Source of the DNA: Luoshenia tenuis
Lineage (GTDB): Bacteria > Bacillota > Clostridia > Christensenellales > GCA-900066905
Assembly (NCBI RefSeq): GCF_014384745.1
Contig: NZ_JACRSO010000001.1
Coordinates: 1-64,000, forward strand
Reading direction: 5' to 3'
Length of the DNA: 64,000 bases
Of this stretch, positions 7,710-16,018 are shown one piece after another. The notes below the pieces were generated by a model. That model saw only the letters and a list, made by a program, of their open reading frames with translations, searched no databases and had not been told where the DNA came from. The translations under genes and the position numbers were made by a program. Position 1 is the first letter of the stretch; each line of letters begins with the position of its first letter.

Positions 7710-8783
7710 TTAGCCGCGGGTCACCTTAAAATTGGTGGGCACGATCTGCACATAGGTATTGCCCGGCGCCAGGGTGATGACCTTGCCATCTTCGTCCTTA
7801 AACACCGTCTGGGCCGTTTCGCTGGTCTTTTCCCAGGTACCCTTGCGCATTACGCCATCGCAATAATATTCCGCATTGCCCGAACCCACAAGGCCGATGC
7901 TGATGTGCCCGGCCTTATCGTTATAGCTGCCATGCTTGGCATACTGCACGATGATATTGGCCGCAGTGCACTGCTTGCCGGTTTCCTTATCGGTAAAGGG
8001 CTTATTGCCGATTGCGCGGCTGTAAAGCCCGGTATCCGCATTATAAGTGTAGATGACCTTGTTAAACGAGCTGTAGGGCAGCGTCAAGGTCTGTACGCTC
8101 TCGCCCGCCAAAGGCGCATCGCTCCCCCCGCGGAAATTGGCAAACTGCCGCGGCGTCTGCGGCATCTTTACGCCATTTCCGTACAGGTTCGTCACCTCGC
8201 TGATATTGACATAGGCGTTATGTGGGCTCTTTCGCGAGGAATCCCGCCAGAAATAATTTTTCTCCGTCATGCCATCTAAATGCCCGCGCAGGGTGATCTG
8301 CTTAAACTTCTTATAGACGTTGGAGGCATTGGGGTCGTTAGCTCCGCCGAAATGGGTGTAGATACCGTCCCATTCCTGGGCCAAGTCCAGGTAGTAGATG
8401 CGCGCGCTGCGCACCGGCCCCACCTTTTCGGGCGGAAGCTGGGTCGCATACACCAGCATGAACCGGGTGATCTGCCCCTCTACATAGGCTTCGTAGATCA
8501 CATCCGCCTGATTAAAGCCGGACTGCGGACGCGCTTCCGGCGAATTCTCCACCATTACCTCCACCGGGCGGTAATCAAGCGTGGTCGGCAACCCCGTCGT
8601 GGTAGAAAGGTTGAGCGGTTCCGCCGTCGGCTCCGGCGTCTGGGTCACTTTAGGCTCCAGCACGATTTCCGGAGTCGCCTCCGGAGTAGGAGAAGCCGAA
8701 GGTTCCGGCTGCACGGTCTGGCAGCCAGCTGTGATCAGCAGGGCGCAAAGCAGCCCCGCCAAGATAGTTTTTAACTTGTGCAT
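7710..8783 (-). CDS. YerB-like DUF3048 lipoprotein
   Basis: A surface lipoprotein of about 357 residues. The N-terminus has a short basic region, a hydrophobic stretch and a lipobox LITAGC with the acylated Cys at residue 21. A Pro/Thr/Glu-rich linker follows (about 25-60), then the DUF3048 domain with VENSPEARPQSGFNQADVIYE and PVRSARIYYLDLA. The family is widespread in Firmicutes and its role is unknown. I used the ATG at 8783. A TTG two codons upstream sits closer to AGAGG and could be the real start. Confidence 0.88.
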   Translation of the reverse strand: MHKLKTILAGLLCALLITAGCQTVQPEPSASPTPEATPEIVLEPKVTQTPEPTAEPLNLSTTTGLPTTLDYRPVEVMVENSPEARPQSGFNQADVIYEAYVEGQITRFMLVYATQLPPEKVGPVRSARIYYLDLAQEWDGIYTHFGGANDPNASNVYKKFKQITLRGHLDGMTEKNYFWRDSSRKSPHNAYVNISEVTNLYGNGVKMPQTPRQFANFRGGSDAPLAGESVQTLTLPYSSFNKVIYTYNADTGLYSRAIGNKPFTDKETGKQCTAANIIVQYAKHGSYNDKAGHISIGLVGSGNAEYYCDGVMRKGTWEKTSETAQTVFKDEDGKVITLAPGNTYVQIVPTNFKVTRG

Positions 8784-8810
8784 GATCAAATGCGCCTCTT
8801 TTACGCGGGC

Positions 8811-9497
8811 CTAATAGGCTCCTTTTTTGGAGAAGATCGCAAAGAAAGTCTTTATCATGATGCCCACATCCATCCAAAAGCCCATATGGTCCACATAATA
8901 AAGGTCCTTTTCCATTCTTTCTTCCAGGGTCAAATCATTGCGTCCGTTTACCTGTGCATAGCCGCTCATCCCGGGGCGCACGGTATGGCGGCGCAGGTGC
9001 TCCGGCCTGCACATCAGCGTTTCTTCGATGATGAACGGGCGCGGCCCCACCAGGCTCATCTCGCCTTTAATGATATTGAACAGCTGCGGCAACTCATCCA
9101 GGCTGAACCGGCGCAGCACCGCGCCTACCCGGGTGACCCGCGGGTCGTTCTCATGCTGGATAAATTCGTTTTTGCAATCCTTGCTCTGCTTTACTTCCGC
9201 CGCACGCTGCTCGGCGTCATACACCATGGTGCGGAACTTGTACATGCGGAACAGGCGCATATCCTTGCCCACCCGTTCCTGCACGAAAAAGACCGGGCCG
9301 CGCGAATCCAGTTTAATGCACAGCGCGAAGATGGGCAGAACGATAACAAAGAAAATCAGCAACACAAAAGACCCGATAATATCGCATACCCGCTTGACCT
9401 TATCATATGGCCGTTTGCGCTCTTTGCTATATTCCAGCGCGAACTGCCGCCTTTCCTGCAACAGCCTGCGCCGTTCTTCAGCATTTTCAACCGTCAT
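8811..9497 (-). CDS. Undecaprenyl-phosphate sugar-1-phosphate transferase
   Basis: A monotopic membrane enzyme (Bac_transf, PF02397) that transfers a sugar-1-phosphate to undecaprenyl phosphate, the first step of an exopolysaccharide or wall glycan. At 228 residues it has one hydrophobic segment at about 40-60 and the motifs KFRTM (87-91), DELPQLFNI (134-142) and GPRP (151-154). It is the short catalytic form without the extra N-terminal membrane domain. The ATG at 9497 follows AGAGG with 7-base spacing. No glycosyltransferase cluster adjoins it, so the glycan made is unknown. Confidence 0.88.
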   Translation of the reverse strand: MTVENAEERRRLLQERRQFALEYSKERKRPYDKVKRVCDIIGSFVLLIFFVIVLPIFALCIKLDSRGPVFFVQERVGKDMRLFRMYKFRTMVYDAEQRAAEVKQSKDCKNEFIQHENDPRVTRVGAVLRRFSLDELPQLFNIIKGEMSLVGPRPFIIEETLMCRPEHLRRHTVRPGMSGYAQVNGRNDLTLEERMEKDLYYVDHMGFWMDVGIMIKTFFAIFSKKGAY

Positions 9498-9627
9498 GAG
9501 GCATCCTCTTTCGAGGCGGCGGAAAAAAGCCCCGCCGCAAAATAGCCCGCCCAAAAGAGCGATAGGCATATAGCAAACACTTGCTACATTATACTTTTTT
9601 ACGGTTCCCCCGTCAATCCTTGCCGCA

Positions 9628-10732
9628 TTACAGCATCTTGAGGTAACTTTGGATAAATATATCCAGCTCCCCATCCATCACCGCGTCCACATTGCCCACC
9701 TCGGCGCCCGTGCGGTGATCTTTCACCATGGTATAGGGCTGGAAGACGTAAGAGCGGATCTGGCTGCCCCATTCGATCTTCTTCATCTCGCCCTTGATCT
9801 CGGCCATCTGCTCCATCCGCTCGCGCTCGCGCAGCTCCATCAGTTTGGAGCGCAGCATGCGCATGGCCGTCTCCCGGTTCTGGATCTGGCTGCGCTCGTT
9901 CTGGCAAGCCACCACGATACCCGTGGGGATATGGGTGATGCGGATGGCCGACTCGGTCTTATTGACGTGCTGGCCGCCCGCGCCGGACGAGCGATAGGTA
10001 TCCACCTTCAGATCCTCGGGGTTGATCTCGATATCCCCCTCATTAGCCTCGATCACCGGAGAAACATCCAACGAGGCGAAGGAGGTATGCCGCCGGGCAG
10101 AAGAATCAAAAGGCGAGATGCGCACCAGACGGTGCACCCCCTTTTCCGCCTTTAGATAGCCGTAAGCGTAACGGCCCTGTATCTCCATCGTCACGCTCTT
10201 GATGCCGGCCTCATCCCCGTCCAGCATATCCAACACCTTGACCGTGTAACCCTTGCGCTCGCAATAGCGGGTGTACATACGAAACAGCATGCTGCACCAG
10301 TCCTGCGCTTCCGTCCCGCCCGCACCCGCGTGAAGAGACAAAATCGCGTCATTGGCGTCATAGCTGCCGGAGAGCAGCGCCTGCAGCTGCATCTTTTCCA
10401 CCCGCTCGCGCAGGGTCTGCATCTCAGAGGTGATCTCCTCCAGCATGGAGGCATCCTGCTCCTCATCCGAAAGCTCGATCATGGTTTCGATATCGTCCGC
10501 CGCCGCCACCAGGGACCTGTAGGCGGCCACATCATCCTTTAAGCCTTTGACCTGCTGAGAGACCTTATTGGCATGCTCCACGTCGTCCCAAAAGCCGTCC
10601 GCGGTCATCTGCCCTTCCAGTTTCTCCAGCTGCGCCTCTATCTGGGCCAGGTCAAAGTGAGTCACCTGCCTCTTTAATCATCTGCCTGATCTTGGCTAGC
10701 TCCTGCCGGTCATTATCCAATTCCAGAATCAT
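9628..10732 (-). CDS. prfB: Peptide chain release factor 2 (programmed +1 frameshift)
   Basis: RF2 terminates translation at UGA and UAA. Translation starts at the ATG at 10732 in frame 0 and runs 26 codons to CTT TGA (TGA at 10654-10652). A +1 slip at CTTTGAC then continues as DLAQIEAQ... to the stop at 9628, giving about 367 residues, the normal RF2 size. An SD-like AGGTGA lies 4 bases before the CTT, as expected for the autoregulatory site. Downstream are the stop-codon recognition tripeptide SPF (RISPFDSSARRHTSF) and the catalytic GGQ (SSGAGGQHVNKT). It lies 37 bases after secA. Confidence 0.97.
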
Positions 10733-10769
10733 ATTTTCTCAACTCCCAAATGCAAAGTACCCGGCGCTT

Positions 10770-13454
10770 TTAAAGGTTACGGCCGTGGCAATGCTTGTAT
10801 TTTTTACCGCTGCCGCAGGGGCACGGATCGTTGCGGCCCACTTTTTTGTCAGTCTTGGCGGGCTGCTTGGCCGCGGGTTCATCATCCCCGTGGGAGGCCA
10901 CCGTGGGCTTTGCCACCTGCTCGCGCTGGGGCACCCGCTCCACGTTGACCCTAAAGAGCATGGAGATCGCATCCTCCCGTATGGAGGCGATCATCTGCTC
11001 GAACATATCGTAACCCTCGAACTTGTACTCCACCACCGGGTCGCGCTGGCCGATGGCGCGCAGGCCGATGCCCTGGCGCAGCTGATCCATCGCGTCGATG
11101 TGATCCATCCACTTTTGATCCACCACGCGCAGCAGCACCACGCGCTCGAGCTCGCGCATGTCCACGCCATGCTCGGTGATATCCGCCTCTTTCAGCTCAT
11201 AGTAATGCCGGGACAGTTTTTGTATCTTCTCCACCAGTTCTTCTTTGGCCATGCGGTCCTGCGCGTCCTCGGGCAGCTCCAGGTTGGCCCCTCGGGGCAG
11301 GAACACCCGTTCAAAGTGTGCGCGCATGGGCTCCAGCTCCCACTCCGCGTCGGTGCAGTAAACATCCACCACATCCGAGATCAGCTGATCCAGCATCTCC
11401 AGCATGGAATCTTTGATATTCTCACCCATCAGCACCTTGCGCCGCTGGCCATAGATCACCTCGCGCTGCTGGTTCATCACATCGTCATATTGCAGCACGT
11501 GCTTACGGGTATCAAAGTTATTGGCCTCCACCCGTTTCTGGGCTGATTCGATCTGCTTGCTCAGCAGCCCATATTCGATGGGCTGATCCTCCTCCACGCC
11601 CAGCTTATCCACCATGGGCATGATCTTCTCCGAGCCGAACAGGCGCATGATGTCGTCTTCCAGCGCGATATAAAAGCGGGAAGAGCCCGGGTCGCCCTGC
11701 CGGCCGGCGCGGCCGCGTAGCTGATTGTCGATACGCCGGCTCTCATGCCGCTCAGTGCCGATGATATGCAACCCGCCGCAGGCGACGACCTTTTTATGCT
11801 CCTCATCGGTGACCTTTTTATGTTTGGCCATCAAGTCGTTATAGATTTTGCGCGCGCGCAGCACTTCCTCATCATCCGTATCGTTATGGCCCATGGCCTC
11901 TTCGATCAGGTGATCGTCCAACTCCATCTGGCGCATTTCCTGCCGGGTCAAAAACTCCGGGTTGCCGCCCAGAAGAATATCGGTACCACGGCCGGCCATG
12001 TTGGTGGCGATGGTCACCGCGCCCACCTGTCCAGCCTGGGCTACGATCTCGGCCTCTTTGGCGTGGTATTTGGCGTTGAGTACCGTATGGGGCACGCCCT
12101 TGCGCTTAAGCATTTCGCTGAGCAGCTCGGAGACCTCCACCGAAACCGTACCCACCAGCACCGGCTGGCCGGTCGCATGCTTCTCCTGGATGGCCGCGAT
12201 CACGGCGTTGTACTTGCCTTTTTTCGTGGTATAGATCACGTCGTTCAGATCCTCGCGGATCATGGGCTTATTGGTGGGAATGGTCACGACATCCAGCCCG
12301 TAAATACCCTGGAACTCCTCCTCCTCGGTCTTGGCGGTACCCGTCATACCGGAGAGTTTCTGGTACATTCTAAAGTAATTCTGGAAGGTGATAGTGGCCA
12401 GCGTCTTGCTCTCGCGCGCCACCGTTACGTGCTCCTTGGCCTCAATGGCCTGGTGCAGCCCCTCGCTGTAGCGCCGCCCGGTCATCAAACGGCCGGTAAA
12501 CTCATCCACGATGATGACCTCGCCGTTTTGCACCACATAATCCTTATCCCGCTTCATGATGGCATGGGCCTTTAAAGCCTGGTTGATATGGTGGTTCAGC
12601 TCCGTATTGGCGATATCCGAAAGGTTTTCTACATTGAATTGCTGCTCCGCTTTGGACACGCCCTCATCGGTCAGGTTGACGGTACGCAGCTTCTCATCCA
12701 CGGTATAGTCCTGCTCGTTTTTCAGCCGGGCCACGAACCGGTCCACCAGCGTGTACATCTCGGTAGACTTATCTCCCTGGCCGGAGATGATCAGCGGCGT
12801 GCGCGCTTCATCAATGAGGATGGAGTCCACCTCGTCGACGATGGCGAAATGCAGTTCCCGCTGCACCATGTTTTCCTTGCGGATGACCATGTTATCCCGC
12901 AGGTAGTCAAAACCAAACTCATTATTGGTACCGTAGGTGATGTCCGCCGCGTAAGCCTGCTGGCGCTGGGCCGGCTCCATATCGTGGGTGATCAGCCCCA
13001 CGCTCATCCCCAAAAAGCGGAAGATCTTGCCCATCCACTCGCTGTGATAGCGCGCCAGGTAATCGTTGACCGTGACGATATGCACGCCTTTGCCCTCCAG
13101 AGCGTTTAAATAGGCCGGCAGGGTGGCCACCAGCGTCTTACCCTCACCGGTACGCATCTCAGCGATGCGGCCCTGATGCAATACGATACCGCCGATCAGC
13201 TGCACGCCGAAATGCCGCATGCCCACCGTGCGTACGGCCGCCTCCCGAACCACAGCGAAGGCCTCGGGCAGCAGGTCGTCCAGCCCCTCTCCCGCGCCCA
13301 GGCGCGCTTTGAAAGAGCGGGTCATATCCCGCAGTTCGCTGTCCGTCTTGGCCTTTATCTGCGGCTCAAAAGCGTCGACCTGCTCTACGATCCGGTTCAG
13401 CTTTTTGATTTCTTTGTCATTGCTGCCGCCCAGCAGCTTTCTAAACCAATCCAT
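10770..13454 (-). CDS. secA: Preprotein translocase ATPase SecA
   Basis: The motor ATPase that pushes preproteins through SecYEG. At 894 residues it shows Walker A MRTGEGKT (100-107), the DEVDSILIDEARTP helicase motif, GRAGRQGDPG in the second nucleotide domain, and a C-terminal zinc tail with CPCGSGKKYKHCH. The ATG at 13454 (MDWFRKLLGG) is preferred over an upstream in-frame codon because it follows AAAGGA. It is a single full-length copy. The order hpf-secA-prfB matches Bacillus. Confidence 0.98.
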   Translation of the reverse strand: MDWFRKLLGGSNDKEIKKLNRIVEQVDAFEPQIKAKTDSELRDMTRSFKARLGAGEGLDDLLPEAFAVVREAAVRTVGMRHFGVQLIGGIVLHQGRIAEMRTGEGKTLVATLPAYLNALEGKGVHIVTVNDYLARYHSEWMGKIFRFLGMSVGLITHDMEPAQRQQAYAADITYGTNNEFGFDYLRDNMVIRKENMVQRELHFAIVDEVDSILIDEARTPLIISGQGDKSTEMYTLVDRFVARLKNEQDYTVDEKLRTVNLTDEGVSKAEQQFNVENLSDIANTELNHHINQALKAHAIMKRDKDYVVQNGEVIIVDEFTGRLMTGRRYSEGLHQAIEAKEHVTVARESKTLATITFQNYFRMYQKLSGMTGTAKTEEEEFQGIYGLDVVTIPTNKPMIREDLNDVIYTTKKGKYNAVIAAIQEKHATGQPVLVGTVSVEVSELLSEMLKRKGVPHTVLNAKYHAKEAEIVAQAGQVGAVTIATNMAGRGTDILLGGNPEFLTRQEMRQMELDDHLIEEAMGHNDTDDEEVLRARKIYNDLMAKHKKVTDEEHKKVVACGGLHIIGTERHESRRIDNQLRGRAGRQGDPGSSRFYIALEDDIMRLFGSEKIMPMVDKLGVEEDQPIEYGLLSKQIESAQKRVEANNFDTRKHVLQYDDVMNQQREVIYGQRRKVLMGENIKDSMLEMLDQLISDVVDVYCTDAEWELEPMRAHFERVFLPRGANLELPEDAQDRMAKEELVEKIQKLSRHYYELKEADITEHGVDMRELERVVLLRVVDQKWMDHIDAMDQLRQGIGLRAIGQRDPVVEYKFEGYDMFEQMIASIREDAISMLFRVNVERVPQREQVAKPTVASHGDDEPAAKQPAKTDKKVGRNDPCPCGSGKKYKHCHGRNL

Positions 13455-13548
13455 ATCTGGTAATTCCTTTCTTCTATGGCAATAGCCTGGGCTTATTTTA
13501 TCATTATTATCTCCGCCCTGCAAGCATGCGGCATGATCAACCCAAAAG

Positions 13549-13576
13549 GGCGCCCCCGGCTATCACCGGGGGCGCC
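13549..13576 (-). terminator. Strong hairpin terminator after hpf
   Basis: A perfect 11-bp stem, GGCGCCCCCGG paired with CCGGGGGCGCC, is followed on the minus strand by CTTTTGGG. It would separate hpf from secA transcription at least partly, although the T-run is short. Confidence 0.7.
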
Positions 13577-13605
13577 AAAACATACGATATTCACCTTTTT
13601 TCGCG

Positions 13606-14148
13606 TTATTCCGCCTCATCATCCGCCGCATAATCCGGTTCGATCAACCCGAAGTTCCCATCGCGGCGTTTGTAAAGCACATTTACCTCGCCCGAATCGG
13701 CGTTGGAGAAGACGAAAAAGTCGTGCCCCAGCAGATCCATCTGCATCATGGCCTCTTCCACATCCATGGGTTTGACGGCAAAGCGCTTGGTTCGAACCAG
13801 CATCGGCGCTGCTTCCGGCGCCTCTTCCTGCGCGTCGAAACGGAAGGCGCCCGAGCGCATACGTTTTTCAATACGGGTGCGCTGACGGCGGATCTGCCGG
13901 TCCAGTTTATCGGCCGCCTCATCGATGGAGCTGTACATATCCTCGTTAGCGGCTTGGGCCCGCAATACGATCCCTTCATAGGGGATGGTTATCTCAAGAA
14001 TGTGGCGGTTCTTTTCCACCGACATGACCGCGTGGGCGATCACGTCATCCTGATCAAAATAGCGGTCAAGCTTGTGGAGCTTTTTGTCCAGGCGCCCTTT
14101 CAGCGCATCGGACACCGTCATGTTTTTCCCTGTTAACATTGTACGCAT
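13606..14148 (-). CDS. hpf: Ribosome hibernation promoting factor, long form
   Basis: Long HPF dimerises 70S ribosomes into inactive 100S particles in stationary phase. At 180 residues it has the N-terminal S30AE domain (about 1-100, with VEKNRHILEITIPYEG) and the C-terminal dimerisation domain (about 120-178, with VRTKRFAVKPM and LLGHDFFVFSNADSGEVNVLYKR). The ATG follows GAGGAGG. A sigma-H-type promoter lies 43-69 bases upstream. Bacillus yvyD is likewise under sigma-B and sigma-H control, so stationary-phase induction is likely. Its neighbours are a zinc-ribbon gene upstream and secA downstream. Confidence 0.96.
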   Translation of the reverse strand: MRTMLTGKNMTVSDALKGRLDKKLHKLDRYFDQDDVIAHAVMSVEKNRHILEITIPYEGIVLRAQAANEDMYSSIDEAADKLDRQIRRQRTRIEKRMRSGAFRFDAQEEAPEAAPMLVRTKRFAVKPMDVEEAMMQMDLLGHDFFVFSNADSGEVNVLYKRRDGNFGLIEPDYAADDEAE

Positions 14149-14190
14149 CTTGAGTTCCTCCTCTCAGAACTTAGCGTTGTTATTTAATAT

Positions 14191-14217
14191 ATTCGATTGT
14201 TTTAGCCTAAACCCTGC
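14191..14217 (-). promoter_or_regulatory. Sigma-H-type promoter for hpf
   Basis: On the minus strand, GCAGGGTTT (14217-14209) and ATCGAAT (14197-14191) are separated by exactly 11 bases. The Bacillus sigma-H consensus, as I recall it, is RNAGGAWWW, 11-12 bases, RNNGAAT; only one -35 position differs. The hpf start codon lies 43 bases downstream of the -10. The sigH gene is in this window. Confidence 0.68.
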
Positions 14218-14346
14218 CTGATTTTAAGAACAAGGTGTTAACTTTCTTTTAAAACATATAGGGTATGAAAGGGATAGTGCCCCTTACTTGCAAATATTTT
14301 ACAACTCCTTCGGCAGGAGAAGGTCCCCTAAACATCCTTCAGGCCC

Positions 14347-14407
14347 TGTGGATAATGTGGATAAATCTGTGCATAATCCTATTTTAGGGTTTTCTATCTG
14401 TGTATAA
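14347..14407 (-). promoter_or_regulatory. Cluster of four DnaA boxes
   Basis: Reading the minus strand, two perfect TTATCCACA boxes abut at 14355-14347 and 14364-14356. Two one-mismatch boxes lie at 14376-14368 (TTATGCACA) and 14407-14399 (TTATACACA). All four share one orientation within 61 bases. The cluster lies in the 511-base gap between hpf and the zinc-ribbon gene, about 200 bases upstream of hpf. It may titrate DnaA or regulate a neighbour. No dnaA or dnaN is nearby, so this is probably not the main origin. Confidence 0.6.
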
Positions 14408-14583
14408 TTTTTCCATATCCAGCCTGCGAATTAATGCAATGCTGATGCAAATTGAAGGAAATATTTTGTGTTTTGCAAAAGAAATACACTCTTTCTTTGT
14501 ATCCCCGTTTTGCAGGATTTTCATGCAGGATATATCCTCCATCACTTTCCCTTTTCTCCATCTGCGGCGCTGGACAAATAGAA
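14408..14583. other. AT-rich gap beside the DnaA boxes
   Basis: This stretch is AT-rich relative to the window and holds no convincing gene on either strand. Some open frames of 70-90 codons cross it, but they run through the terminator hairpin or lack ribosome-binding sites. It lies between the DnaA boxes and the terminator of the zinc-ribbon gene. Confidence 0.4.
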
Positions 14584-14613
14584 AAATCCCCAGGGCGTAT
14601 GCCCTGGGGATTT
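14584..14613. terminator. Intrinsic terminator after zinc-ribbon gene
   Basis: A perfect 13-bp stem, AAATCCCCAGGGC paired with GCCCTGGGGATTT around GTAT, is followed on the minus strand by TTCTATTTG. It ends the raiA RNA/zinc-ribbon transcript, so hpf needs its own promoter (see 14191-14217). Confidence 0.88.
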
Positions 14614-14659
14614 GCCAATACATTATCCTGAAACGAAAAGTCTTACTTTGCGTTGGGGA

Positions 14660-14932
14660 TTAGCGGCGAGCCTGGAAGCAGGCGTCACAATAGATCGGCT
14701 TGTCATTCTTGGGAATGAAGGGAACCTGGGTGGGCGCGCCACAGGCGGCACACACGGTCTCGTACATTTCCCGCGGCCGGGAGTTGCGCGCATTCTTGCG
14801 AGCATCACGGCAGCTCTTGCAACGAACGGGCTCATTCTGGAAACCCTTCTCCGCGTAGAACTCTTGTTCACCGGCGGTGAAAACAAATTCAGCGCCACAG
14901 TCCTTGCAAATTAACGTTTTGTCCTGAAACAT
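14660..14932 (-). CDS. Zinc-ribbon protein (CxxC-x-CxxC)
   Basis: A 90-residue protein with eight cysteines in four CxxC pairs: CKDC near residue 9, CKSC near 38, CAAC near 61 and CDAC near 82. This gives two predicted zinc ribbons. The N-terminal half, around EFVFTAGEQEFYAEKGF, matches a zinc-binding domain family common in Clostridia whose function I do not know; such ribbons often bind RNA or ribosomes. It lies 34 bases downstream of the probable raiA RNA and shares its promoter. A G-rich ribosome-binding site precedes the ATG. Its place in a comFC/hpf neighbourhood hints at a stationary-phase role, which is inference. Confidence 0.85.
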   Translation of the reverse strand: MFQDKTLICKDCGAEFVFTAGEQEFYAEKGFQNEPVRCKSCRDARKNARNSRPREMYETVCAACGAPTQVPFIPKNDKPIYCDACFQARR

Positions 14933-14966
14933 GGAAGTAATCCCCCCGCAAAATGAAAATAATTTA

Positions 14967-15188
14967 GGTACAATTCTTCGCCTGACCTGGTCTTTGACCC
15001 CACACTCGCCGCCTGAAAGGTTCGCTACTAGGGCATCGGCCCCCCCACTACTACTTTTCTCAGAATGACTTCTGGACGGACTTACTTCTAAGCCGCACCA
15101 TGCTCACCGGGACTTTGCCCGACTTACGTGGATCGTTTCGCCTGCGACTGGCATCGACTTTCAACCACAGACACGTTAAATTGTAACC
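14967..15188 (-). ncRNA. Probable raiA-motif RNA
   Basis: A 222-base structured region between comFC and the zinc-ribbon/hpf genes, transcribed on the minus strand. The ends pair: GGTTACAATT (15188-15179) with AATTGTACC (14975-14967), one bulged base. Inside are small hairpins such as CGGG/CCCG, CAGAA/TTCTG around GTCA, and GGTC AAA GACC. raiA-motif RNAs are described in Firmicutes and Actinobacteria next to raiA (hpf) or comFC genes, which is exactly this context. The family call rests on location, size and fold; I could not run a covariance search. Confidence 0.62.
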
Positions 15189-15197
15189 ATTGGACTT

Positions 15198-15226
15198 AGT
15201 ATACACTCAAAGTTTGCAAAAAGCAA
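15198..15226 (-). promoter_or_regulatory. Promoter of the probable raiA RNA
   Basis: TTGCTT (15226-15221), a 17-base spacer and TATACT (15203-15198) on the minus strand. Transcription would start near 15190, at the first base of the paired RNA end, which supports both the promoter and the RNA boundaries. Confidence 0.72.
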
Positions 15227-15238
15227 TAAAAATCTTTT

Positions 15239-16018
15239 TTAGGCTTCCTCCCAGTCCTCCAGCCTGCCCGTTTCCGGGCGCCAGGCCACCGTAGTGGCCG
15301 TCAAAACCCAAACCTGTGCAGCCCCGCCCGCCAGCAAAGCCCTGGCGCAGTTGCGCGCCGTCGCTCCCGTGGTCAGCACATCGTCGATCAGCCACACGCA
15401 TTTCCCCCGAACAGCGCGGGACTTGCGCACGGCAAAAGCATCGTGTACGTTTTTCTCCCTTGCCCGGGTTTCCAGACGGGTCTGCTTATCGGTCTCTCGC
15501 ACGCGGGTCAGCGCATTGGGCAGCACCGGCGCGCCGCAGTGCAAGCTTACCCTGGCCGCCAGCCATTGGGCTTGATTATACCCCCGCTCCCGCATGCGGC
15601 TGCGGTGCAGCGGTACCGGAACCAGCACATCCGGCCTGGGTCCCTCCAACGCCTGCAGGCAACGGGCCATGGCATCGCCCAAAAAATTGGCGTAACGCTT
15701 TTTCTCGTGATACTTCATCTCCCGCACCATCTCGCCCGCCAGCCCCCGATATAAAAAGGGAGCTGCTGCGCCCGCAAAGGGCGGTAAGCTCTTTTGGCAG
15801 GCGCCGCATAGGGGTCCCTCATTTTTCAAAGGCCTGCCGCACCTCTCACACTTCGGCGGCGCGGAAGGAAAAAGATGTTGCGCGCACGCCGGGCATAATC
15901 CCTGCTCCGTGGCGCTTTCTCCATGGCAGTGCACGCACAGCCCATCCTCAGGAAAGAGCAGGTCCAAAAATGCCTCTCCGCCCTGGCGCAGAGCCATGCG
16001 TATATCGTTCATGCTCAT
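15239..16018 (-). CDS. comFC: ComF family phosphoribosyltransferase-like protein
   Basis: ComFC is needed for DNA uptake in competent bacteria; its biochemical role is unclear. At 259 residues it has four N-terminal CxxC knuckles (CVHC, CPAC, CERC, CGAC; about 28-75), then a type I phosphoribosyltransferase fold with VLVPVPLHRSRMRERGYNQ and the PRPP loop VWLIDDVLTTGAT. Its ATG overlaps the recD2 stop (ATGA), so the two are translationally coupled. An AT-rich stretch with the raiA promoter follows. Other competence genes are not in the window. Confidence 0.9.
   Translation of the reverse strand: MSMNDIRMALRQGGEAFLDLLFPEDGLCVHCHGESATEQGLCPACAQHLFPSAPPKCERCGRPLKNEGPLCGACQKSLPPFAGAAAPFLYRGLAGEMVREMKYHEKKRYANFLGDAMARCLQALEGPRPDVLVPVPLHRSRMRERGYNQAQWLAARVSLHCGAPVLPNALTRVRETDKQTRLETRAREKNVHDAFAVRKSRAVRGKCVWLIDDVLTTGATARNCARALLAGGAAQVWVLTATTVAWRPETGRLEDWEEA

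Noticed and set aside
14149..14583. Replication origin
   Set aside because: The DnaA boxes are real, but dnaA, dnaN and other origin neighbours are absent; a DnaA-box cluster away from the origin is the more economical reading.
14384..14623. Overlapping 70-80-codon frames between hpf and the zinc-ribbon gene
   Set aside because: They run through a perfect terminator hairpin and lack ribosome-binding sites or recognisable motifs.
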